From an uncultured Verrucomicrobia subdivision 3 bacterium (lineage in GTDB: Bacteria; Verrucomicrobiota; Verrucomicrobiia; Limisphaerales; UBA11358): DNA of 17,390 bases. Made by a program: the position numbers and the translations under genes. The notes below the pieces were generated by a model, which was not told the origin of the DNA, made no database searches, and was given only the letters and a program-made list of their open reading frames with translations. Shown one piece after another: positions 8,901 through 14,029 of this stretch (positions within the stretch are counted from its first letter, which is position 1; every line of letters begins with the position of its first letter). The stretch spans positions 1 through 17,390 of the forward strand of contig CAIOUK010000189.1 of assembly GCA_903861445.1 (NCBI GenBank), read 5' to 3'.

Positions 8901-9096
8901 CAACGGCCGCGAACTGGTGGAACGGTTTTGGGTCGATCGCCCCGGCCTCAAAGTTATTTTTTCCAGCGGCTACGGCGCGGATGCGCTCGGCAAGGATTTC
9001 AAGCTCGACTCAAATCTGAACTATCTCCAAAAACCCTACCTGCCGCAAACGCTCGCCCGCATCGTGCGCCGCTGCCTCGATGCCAAACCGGCATAA
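5965..9096 (+). CDS. Soluble hybrid sensor histidine kinase: REC-PAS-GAF-PAS-PAS-HisKA-HATPase-REC
   Basis: A protein of 1043 residues with no membrane helix or signal peptide, so cytosolic. The N-terminal receiver (about 5-120) has LEDNQDD, phospho-acceptor D57 and K107. A PAS domain spans about 140-255. A GAF-like domain (about 262-405) and two further PAS domains (413-530, 536-655) follow. The HisKA dimerisation helix has H681 in GGIAHDFNN. The ATPase has the N-box N792 (NLSVNSRDA), DTGAGI (835-840) and GKGTGLGL (859-866). The C-terminal receiver (920-1040) has E926/D927, D972 and K1023. All residues needed for both phosphorylation steps are present. A receiver at the N-terminus suggests it is itself controlled by another kinase or phosphotransfer protein. 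No response regulator is adjacent, so partners and signal are unknown. There is no Shine-Dalgarno before ATG 5965. Confidence 0.94.
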   Translation: MNSPLHILHLEDNQDDVLLVRDLLQKDGILADITDVARRADFIAALEWQKWDLIIADYCLLDFTGEEALKIVRVKYPELPFILNSSTIDEQTAIENLKAGATDYVLKQNIERLPSAVRRAVAEAGERTRRQVAEDDLRRREKQYRVLFQSNPHPMWVFDLETLDLLEVNEAAIHHYGYSREEFLKMKLPDLRAAENVVRGPAGEWDAQSEGIIWKHRRKDGVVMDMEIIWSPLAFEGRLAALTMATDVTIRRRLTQSSRIFGKLSHHLSAVTTAAEAAMFICEAADELLPHWDDFALDLYSAERDEVTSLLTITTIEGKRVPIPASPQPKTASALIRRVVERGAELLSATESESKPGTVMVAPIRNAEQVIGVIFVQNRLANSYSARDLDTLQHLADQCSGALLRVRVEEELLHSQRRFRDLFENSPDAIFVEDLLSNVLDVNSSACKLNGLSRQQLIGKNAIDDLVPPARRAAARAEFQQMAAGQITWIESESLHADGRVIPVEIRVVRVNYDGQPALLFHVRDVTARRAAESALRSSETLFRSVWENSVDGMRLTDHNGDIVAVNEAFCKLVGMQHEQLEGKPFTVIYSADTDWEKMLSDYRQRFLQGNIQTKREGELSLHDARRVVFEITDSCVESGGKPTLMLSSFRDVTGQKRLEEQLRQSQKMEAIGQLAGGIAHDFNNILTIILGHATLLAMAPLDPKSMVSANQIKQASERAAGLTRQLLAFGRKQIFNPRPLDLNRSLSKMSDMLGRLLGEDITLNINFSSEPAVVEADGTMMEQIILNLSVNSRDAMPRGGQLVIRTSLRDVDARHARQFVDARPGRFVCLSHVDTGAGIPPENLNRIFEPFFTTKELGKGTGLGLATVFGIVKQHHGWIEVESQLGKGTAFHIFLPASKLPPTELESFDTQFRAKGGNETILVVEDERDLREIVTRTLNRQGYRVFQAVDGLNALEIWAQYKNEINLVFTDVVMPGGLNGRELVERFWVDRPGLKVIFSSGYGADALGKDFKLDSNLNYLQKPYLPQTLARIVRRCLDAKPA

Positions 9097-9114
9097 TTTT
9101 AGTTTTAAGTTTTT
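9080..9114 (+). terminator. Possible weak terminator after the histidine kinase gene
   Basis: A 5-base-pair hairpin (atgcc 9080-9084, ggcat 9090-9094) overlaps the last codons and stop of the kinase. It is followed by the T-rich stretch taattttagttttaagtttt. The stem is short, so termination would be inefficient. The T-rich stretch may instead belong to the AT-rich repeat that fills this gap. Confidence 0.3.
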
Positions 9115-9187
9115 GGCCGAAATGAAATCATGGCGGCGACGGCTTGTTGGTTTTCAATTAAAAACTAAAAATTAAGAACTCAAAACA
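9095..9187. repeat. AT-rich, imperfectly inverted repeat-like sequence before rpe
   Basis: The 93-base gap between the kinase and rpe begins with a ttttagttttaagttttt tract and ends with attaaaaactaaaaattaag. These are near reverse complements of each other (the core agttttt/aaaaact pairs exactly) around a GC-rich middle. Such aaaaactaaaa-type strings look like a dispersed intergenic repeat rather than a unique regulatory site, but only one locus is visible. The promoter of rpe would have to lie in or near this sequence. I see no convincing -35/-10 pair. Confidence 0.45.
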
Positions 9188-9189
9188 CC

Positions 9190-9906
9190 ATGATCATTGC
9201 GCCCTCGTTGCTTGCCGCTGATTTCACCCGCTTGGGCAAGGAGGCTGAACGTGCCGAGCGCGCGGGCGCGGACTGGTTGCACCTCGACATCATGGACGGC
9301 CAGTTCGTGCCGAATATTTCCTTTGGGCCGGCGGTGGTCGCCGCCGTGCGGCCGCATGCCAAAAAACTTTTTTTCGACGTGCATCTCATGTGTGGCAAGC
9401 CGGAAATCCTGCTGGAACCATTTGCCAAGGCCGGCGCGGATCAAATCATCATCCACGTCGAATTGGGGGAACCGGTGCTGCCGCTCATCTGGAAAATCAA
9501 ACAACTCGGCAAAAAAGTCGGTCTCGCCGTCAACCCGCCCACCGCCATCACCGCCGCGCAGCCGTATCTCGACAAAATTGATATGCTGCTCGTCATGACG
9601 GTCAATCCCGGTTTCGGCGGACAAAGTTTCATTCATGAATGCCTGCCCAAAATCCAACAGGCCGATGCCTGGCGGCGTGAAAAAAAAATCAACTATCGGC
9701 TTGAAGTGGATGGCGGTATCAACAACCAGACCGTTGCCGAATGCGCCCATGCCGGTGCCGACACGTTTGTGGCTGGAACCAGTTTGTTCGGTGCCCGCAG
9801 TCTGAAAGCCGCCATCACCAAAATGCGCAAAATCGCGCACGACCACGACCCCGCGTTGGCCGATTTGAAAGTGCCGGCGGTTTCCAACCCAGCGCTGCTC
9901 TTATGA
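9190..9906 (+). CDS. rpe: Ribulose-phosphate 3-epimerase
   Basis: This enzyme interconverts ribulose 5-phosphate and xylulose 5-phosphate in the pentose phosphate pathway. It is a TIM barrel of 238 residues. The start IIAPSLLAADF is characteristic. The metal ligands are visible as H31 and D33 (HLDIMDGQFVPN), H65 (DVHLM) and D174 (EVDGGI); D33 and D174 are the acid/base pair. Phosphate is held by GFGGQ (141-145), DGG (174-176) and the AGTSLF turn (195-200). The protein is about 15 residues longer than usual at the C-terminus (after HDHDPA), and the tail looks unstructured. The last bases overlap the mutase start as ATGA, so the two genes are probably translationally coupled. There is no Shine-Dalgarno before the ATG. 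Confidence 0.96.
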   Translation: MIIAPSLLAADFTRLGKEAERAERAGADWLHLDIMDGQFVPNISFGPAVVAAVRPHAKKLFFDVHLMCGKPEILLEPFAKAGADQIIIHVELGEPVLPLIWKIKQLGKKVGLAVNPPTAITAAQPYLDKIDMLLVMTVNPGFGGQSFIHECLPKIQQADAWRREKKINYRLEVDGGINNQTVAECAHAGADTFVAGTSLFGARSLKAAITKMRKIAHDHDPALADLKVPAVSNPALLL

Positions 9907-11318
9907 GCCGGATCCAATTTGGCACGGACGGCTGGCGCGCGGTCATCGCGGAGGATTTTACTTTTGCCAACGTCGCGCGTGTCGCGCAGGCCACGGCGGA
10001 CTTTTGGAAATCTGAAATCGTAAATCCAAAATCCAAAATTTTCGGGCGCGCGCCGAAAGTTGTTGTTGGTTATGACCGGCGCTTTTTATCCGACCGCTTC
10101 GCGCAAATCACCGCCGAGGTTTTTGCGGGCAATGATTTTCAAGTCGTCCTCACGCCGGAGCCGACGCCGACGCCGTGCGTCTCGTTTGCCGTAAAAAATC
10201 TGGGCGCGGTCGGCGGCGTGATGATTACCGCCAGCCATAATCCGCCGGAGTTCAACGGCTTCAAGTTGAAATCCCATTTTGGCGGCAGCAGCAGTCAGAA
10301 AGAATGTCAGGCCGTGGAAAGACTGCTCGGCTCGGAACGCCGAGCATTGCTCGGCGCTCCGATTAATTTGGCCGATGTCAGACCCGCGCACTTCGCCGCC
10401 ATCAAGCGGCTTGTAGATTTTAAGCTCATCGCCAAATCGAAACTGCGCGTGGCGCACGATGCATTGTTCGGCGTCGGTGCCGGCGTGTTTGAGACGTTGC
10501 TCGCCAAAACGAATTGCACCGTCACCACGCTCAACGGCGCGCATGATGTTTTGTTTGGCGGCATTTGCCCGGAGCCGTTGCCAAAGAATTATGCGCTCGG
10601 CGGCGCGCAATTGAAAAAGAATCCGCACGACATCTGTCTCGTCACGGACGGTGATGCCGACCGCGTTGGCGCGATGGATGGGCGTGGCACGCCGCTGACC
10701 AACCAGCAAGTCATCGCACTGTTGCTGCATCATCTTGTCCGCAATCGCGGCGAGCGCGGCACGGTCACGAAGACTTTTAACACGACCACGATGGTGGACA
10801 AAATGTGCGCCGCGTGGAATCTGCCGCTCACGGAAGTCGGCATCGGCTTCCGCTTCATCGCGCCGGAATTGATGAAGCCGGGCGCACTGTTCGGCGCGGA
10901 AGAAAGCGGTTCGGTCGGCTTCGCCAATCATATTCCCGAACGTGACGGGCTGGCCGCCGGTTTGTTTCTGTTGGAAATGCTCGCGCTGGAAAAAGTTTCC
11001 GTGAACAAAATTTACGCACGGCTGGAAAAAGAATTCGGCCCGCATCGCTACGCCCGGTTTGACGCTCACTATCCGCTGGAGCAACGCACCGCGTTGCTGG
11101 AATTTTTGAAAGCGAATCCGCCTAAAAAGCTTTTGCGTTCGCCGCTGGTGAAAGTTGACGCGCGCGACGGCGTGAAATTTGTCGCGGCAGATTCAAGCTG
11201 GCTAATGTTGCGCGGTTCCGGCACGGAACCGGTGTTGCGGATTTATGCGGAAGCCGGTTCGGTGGCGGGAGTGCAAAAGCTTTTGGATTTGGGCGTCCGC
11301 TGGCTGCGGCTTCGTTGA
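9903..11318 (+). CDS. Phosphoglucomutase/phosphomannomutase family protein (alpha-D-phosphohexomutase)
   Basis: This family interconverts hexose 6-phosphate and hexose 1-phosphate, feeding nucleotide-sugar synthesis. The protein has 471 residues and all four family signatures: the phospho-serine loop TASHNP (S111 at 109-114), the Mg loop DGDADR (249-254), the sugar-specificity loop GAEESGS (331-337) and the phosphate loop RGSGTEP (437-443). FGTDGWRA at 6-13 sets the start at ATG 9903, which overlaps the rpe stop by four bases. An upstream in-frame ATG at 9741 would translate rpe out of frame and is rejected. Glucose versus mannose specificity is not resolvable by eye. Two segments, residues 36-47 and 144-154, are encoded by repeat-like or palindromic DNA and look like in-frame insertions. 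Both lie away from the catalytic loops, so activity may be kept. Confidence 0.93.
   Translation: MSRIQFGTDGWRAVIAEDFTFANVARVAQATADFWKSEIVNPKSKIFGRAPKVVVGYDRRFLSDRFAQITAEVFAGNDFQVVLTPEPTPTPCVSFAVKNLGAVGGVMITASHNPPEFNGFKLKSHFGGSSSQKECQAVERLLGSERRALLGAPINLADVRPAHFAAIKRLVDFKLIAKSKLRVAHDALFGVGAGVFETLLAKTNCTVTTLNGAHDVLFGGICPEPLPKNYALGGAQLKKNPHDICLVTDGDADRVGAMDGRGTPLTNQQVIALLLHHLVRNRGERGTVTKTFNTTTMVDKMCAAWNLPLTEVGIGFRFIAPELMKPGALFGAEESGSVGFANHIPERDGLAAGLFLLEMLALEKVSVNKIYARLEKEFGPHRYARFDAHYPLEQRTALLEFLKANPPKKLLRSPLVKVDARDGVKFVAADSSWLMLRGSGTEPVLRIYAEAGSVAGVQKLLDLGVRWLRLR
10008..10043 (+). repeat. Repeat-like AT-rich segment inside the mutase reading frame
   Basis: The sequence from 10008 contains aaatc/aaatcc units (aaatctgaaatcg, then taaatccaaaatccaaaatt) and is AT-rich within a GC-rich gene. 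It encodes KSEIVNPKSKIF in frame, just before the conserved VVVGYDRRF strand. The aaatccaaaatccaaaat string resembles intergenic repeat sequence rather than coding DNA. Its family and copy number cannot be checked here. Confidence 0.5.
10332..10362. repeat. 31-base palindromic element inside the mutase reading frame
   Basis: The arms tcggaacgccgagca (10332-10346) and tgctcggcgctccga (10348-10362) are reverse complements at 14 of 15 positions around a single central base. Such gcgccgagca/tgctcggcg hairpins look like REP-type intergenic repeats. Here the element is read through in frame as SERRALLGAP (residues 144-153) of the mutase. Confidence 0.75.
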
Positions 11319-11408
11319 AACCGGCGGCGGACATGACAAAAATTGTCGAGATTAAAGCAAGGGGTGTGTGGTTGAACGGCAGTGGCGGGCATAAGGTTTG
11401 GTTGAACT

Positions 11409-12323
11409 GTGGATCAAATCATTGCCCATTCTTTAAATGCCATCGCGCCGGTGAAGCGAAAAGTGTCCCCGACTTTTCATCCGCCGACGCGCGAGACGGC
11501 GTTTGACCGGCCCCGGGATTTTCTTGGCAATCATTTTGTTTATGCGGTGATTTCTGCGCGCGCCGGCGGCCTGACGCTGGGGGTCAACATGAACCCCGAC
11601 AAGAAATGCAATTTCGACTGTTCCTATTGCGAGGTGGACCGCAAAACACCCGCGCGGGAAACGAAGCTGGACGTGGACGTGATGGCGGCGGAACTGCGCA
11701 AGAGCATCGGGTTTATTCACAGCGGTAAAATCGCGGAGCGGCCTTTATATCACACGCTGCCCGCCGAGTTGCTCAAGCTGCGCCATGTTGCCTTGAGTGG
11801 CGATGGCGAGCCGACGCTGGCGGCAAATTTTTCCGAGGCGGTGCAAGCGGTGGCGCGGGTGCGGGCGCTCGGCGGCTTTTTCAAAATTGTCCTCCTGACG
11901 AACGGCACTGGCCTCGACCAGCCGACGGTGCTGCAAGGATTGGAATTTCTCACCCGCTCGGACGAAGTCTGGATCAAACTCGATGGCGGCACGCAGGGCT
12001 TGATTGACAAGGTGAATCGTCCGGATGTGCCGCTGGAAAAAATTCTCGGGAACATCCTGCTCGTTGGCCGGCTGCGTCCGGTGGTCATTCAAAGTTTGTT
12101 TCCCGCCATCCACGGCGAAGAACCGCCCTTCGACGAAATCCGCGAATACTGCCAGCGCCTCAAGGAACTCAAGGCCGGCGGCGCGCAAATCTCCCTGGTG
12201 CAAATTTATTCCGCCGCGCGGCCACGCGTGAATCCAGAATGGGGACATCTGCCGTTGCGCGTGCTATCGCAAATTGCCCAGACCGTCCGCCAGACAACCG
12301 GATTGCACGCGGAAGTTTTCTGA
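11409..12323 (+). CDS. Radical SAM domain protein, Fe-S oxidoreductase type (COG0731-like), function unknown
   Basis: A protein of 304 residues. The motif C67-NFD-C71-SY-C74 (CxxxCxxC) binds the 4Fe-4S cluster that cleaves S-adenosylmethionine to a 5'-deoxyadenosyl radical. Around it, GGLTLGVNMNPDKKCNFDCSYC resembles COG0731 proteins (relatives of the wyosine-synthesis radical enzymes). GDGEPTL (about residue 130) is the usual SAM-binding glycine-rich strand, and LLTNGTG follows. There are no further cysteine clusters, so no auxiliary Fe-S centre is evident. An in-frame TGA at 11403 fixes the longest frame to the GTG at 11409. GTG codons at 11451 or 11463 are shorter alternatives. It lies 90 bases after the mutase on the same strand, and that gap holds a 12-base direct repeat (11366-11377 and 11396-11407, one mismatch, 30-base period). 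Substrate unknown. Confidence 0.85.
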   Translation: MDQIIAHSLNAIAPVKRKVSPTFHPPTRETAFDRPRDFLGNHFVYAVISARAGGLTLGVNMNPDKKCNFDCSYCEVDRKTPARETKLDVDVMAAELRKSIGFIHSGKIAERPLYHTLPAELLKLRHVALSGDGEPTLAANFSEAVQAVARVRALGGFFKIVLLTNGTGLDQPTVLQGLEFLTRSDEVWIKLDGGTQGLIDKVNRPDVPLEKILGNILLVGRLRPVVIQSLFPAIHGEEPPFDEIREYCQRLKELKAGGAQISLVQIYSAARPRVNPEWGHLPLRVLSQIAQTVRQTTGLHAEVF

Positions 12324-12376
12324 ACCATCTGGTCTCGGCAAAATATAACCTACCGACTGAATCCCCGGTTTGTAGT

Positions 12377-12394
12377 GTGAAGCTGTCACTTCAC
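12377..12394. repeat. Small hairpin between the radical SAM gene and the lipoprotein gene
   Basis: gtgaag (12377-12382) pairs with cttcac (12389-12394) around a six-base loop. The following ctttctggtt is too poor in T for a convincing terminator. The rest of the ~200-base gap 12324-12524 shows no recognisable site. Confidence 0.3.
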
Positions 12395-12524
12395 CTTTCT
12401 GGTTAAGCTTTGCCTTCTGCAGCAGGGATGGACAAGCCAGCAATGAAAACCTAAACTCGAGCCTATGTTTGGGCTAACAGGTTACTGTTTCAAAAAATTA
12501 ATTCACGGCAACCGCAATACACTT

Positions 12525-12995
12525 ATGATGCGTTTTGCTTTATTAGGCCTTGCATGTTTAGTTATATTGAGTGGATGCAGCCTTGATTCAGTGTTTCGTT
12601 CTGACAAACCTGTGTCGCGCGAAATGGCTGCAAAAGTAATCTCGTTGCCCTTACCGGTATCAGCTAAAGATATTTACTATTATACACACAGCGAAGGTAT
12701 GGTTTATGAGGGTTTTTTTAGATTTAAAGTGAATTCCGAGGATATAAAAAAAACAATAGAAAATATAACAGCTGAAATCGCGCCAGGAGTAGGCTATGAC
12801 ACTGTTTCTGTTGGTAATGACAGATGGAAGGATTTGTTAGGTGATTCGCTAAAAGAAGCGAATGTATCACCGCCAATGGAATGGTGGGATATTTATAAAA
12901 TAAAAAATGGTTATTGTTGTTCTTCCAAACAAGGCACTCTTAATATATTCGTGAATGTTTCGGATAATATTGTATATGTCTTTCGAACGGATTAG
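12525..12995 (+). CDS. Putative lipoprotein of unknown function, AT-rich
   Basis: A protein of 156 residues starting MMRFALLGLACLVILSGCSLD. It has a short charged n-region, a hydrophobic core and the lipobox LSGC (15-18), so it should be lipidated at C18 after signal peptidase II cleavage and anchored in a membrane. The mature part has no motif I can name. It contains a DIYYYTHSEGM strand, a basic/acidic helix, an EWWDIYKIKNGYCC segment and an ending NIVYVFRTD. It looks like a small globular alpha/beta domain. GC is about 37% (hand count 12541-12960) against about 57% upstream, with frequent TTA, ATA and AGA codons, suggesting acquisition or an orphan gene. The ATG at 12525 is chosen because it directly heads the signal peptide. 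An in-frame ATG at 12465 would put 20 polar/basic residues before it. The gene converges on the DHOD-like gene, 17 bases apart. Confidence 0.72.
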   Translation: MMRFALLGLACLVILSGCSLDSVFRSDKPVSREMAAKVISLPLPVSAKDIYYYTHSEGMVYEGFFRFKVNSEDIKKTIENITAEIAPGVGYDTVSVGNDRWKDLLGDSLKEANVSPPMEWWDIYKIKNGYCCSSKQGTLNIFVNVSDNIVYVFRTD

Positions 12996-13012
12996 TTAAA
13001 CCCGCCAGTCAG

Positions 13013-14005
13013 TTAAGAGCTATAACCCGTAAGTGCCTTCATGTATTGGGCGCGTTCAAAGGCGGCCGGTTCGGGGCATTTTTTCTGGCTCAAGCTGCCT
13101 TTGAGCTGGGCGATGGATTCATATTCGTGTTCTACCAGCCAGTCTTTCAGCTCGCGTTCGATCATGCCGATCTGCGGGATGCCGTGGCGCAAGAGCGTCG
13201 AGCAAAGCATCGTCACATCCGCGCCGGCCATGAGCATCTTCAAGGCGTCGGACGCGCGATGAATACCGCTGGTCGCGGCGAGGCTGGCGTTGAGGCGTCC
13301 GTAGAGCAGCGCAATCCAGCGCAACGGCAGACGTCCCGCCATCGGCGTGCTCAATAGGATATTCGGCTTGATCTCCAGCGATTCGAGTTCGATGTCCGGC
13401 TGATAGAACCGGTTGAATAAAACCAAGCCGTTCGCGCCGGACTGATCCAACCGCTTTGCCATGTTTGCAAAGTTGCTGAAGAATGGGCTTAATTTCACCG
13501 CAACGGGAATAGTCACTTCCGATTTAACCGATTTCAAGATGTTGATGTAAGTGTCTTCCACCGCAGTGCCGGACAAATCCATGTCCGTCGGGATGTAATA
13601 AATGTTCAGCTCCAGTGCATCCGCGCCGGCCTTCTGGATTTGTCTGGCGTATTCCGTCCAACCGCCGACAGACGAACCGTTCAGGCTGGCGATGATTGGA
13701 ATGCGCGTGGCCTTTTTCGCCGCCGCGATGTGCTTGAGATATTCCTCCGGGCCAAGTTTGAATTCATCCGGTTCCGGAAAATACGACAGTGCTTCGGCAT
13801 AACTCTCCGTGCCTTGCTGCAAATGCTGGTGTAGTTCCAGCCGGTCTTGTCGCAACTGTTCCTCGAACAGCGAATACAGCACCACCGCCGCCGCGCCGGC
13901 GTCTTCCATGCGCTTGATGTTGTCAATGTCCTCCGACAATGGCGAGGCGGAGACGACCAGCGGCGAACGCAGTTTCAGGCCGAGATAATTGGTTGAAATG
14001 TCCAT
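13013..14005 (-). CDS. Dihydroorotate dehydrogenase-like flavoprotein (probably not a true PyrD)
   Basis: A TIM-barrel protein of 330 residues in the DHOD superfamily. The N-terminus (YLGLKLRSPLVVSASPLS), K171 in VKLSP, N198 in LFNRF, the SGIH glycine (246-249) and TMLCSTLLRHG (265-275) fit an FMN site. At the position of the class 1 catalytic Cys or class 2 Ser (ELNxSCPN in real enzymes) this protein reads ELNIYYIP (132-139), so no catalytic base is present. The orotate-contacting NxxGLxN loop near residues 45-60 is also absent; the sequence there is LYSLFEEQLRQDRLELH. I recall this as the DHOD_like/PRK07565 group. The gene lies 24 bases after the pyruvate:ferredoxin oxidoreductase on the same strand, clearly one operon. 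An electron-transfer or PFOR-associated role is inference. Confidence 0.88.
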   Translation of the reverse strand: MDISTNYLGLKLRSPLVVSASPLSEDIDNIKRMEDAGAAAVVLYSLFEEQLRQDRLELHQHLQQGTESYAEALSYFPEPDEFKLGPEEYLKHIAAAKKATRIPIIASLNGSSVGGWTEYARQIQKAGADALELNIYYIPTDMDLSGTAVEDTYINILKSVKSEVTIPVAVKLSPFFSNFANMAKRLDQSGANGLVLFNRFYQPDIELESLEIKPNILLSTPMAGRLPLRWIALLYGRLNASLAATSGIHRASDALKMLMAGADVTMLCSTLLRHGIPQIGMIERELKDWLVEHEYESIAQLKGSLSQKKCPEPAAFERAQYMKALTGYSS

Positions 14006-14029
14006 AATATTTTTCGGTTAAATGTTGAA

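Noticed and set aside
10086..11084. A 332-codon minus-strand frame opposite the mutase
   Set aside because: The mutase on the other strand carries all four catalytic signatures; the antisense product shows no domain.
11332..11506. Small open frame starting MTKIVEIKARGVWLN between the mutase and the radical SAM gene
   Set aside because: It overlaps the radical SAM coding start in another frame, its VWLN repeat comes from a 12-base direct repeat in the DNA, and no family is recognisable.
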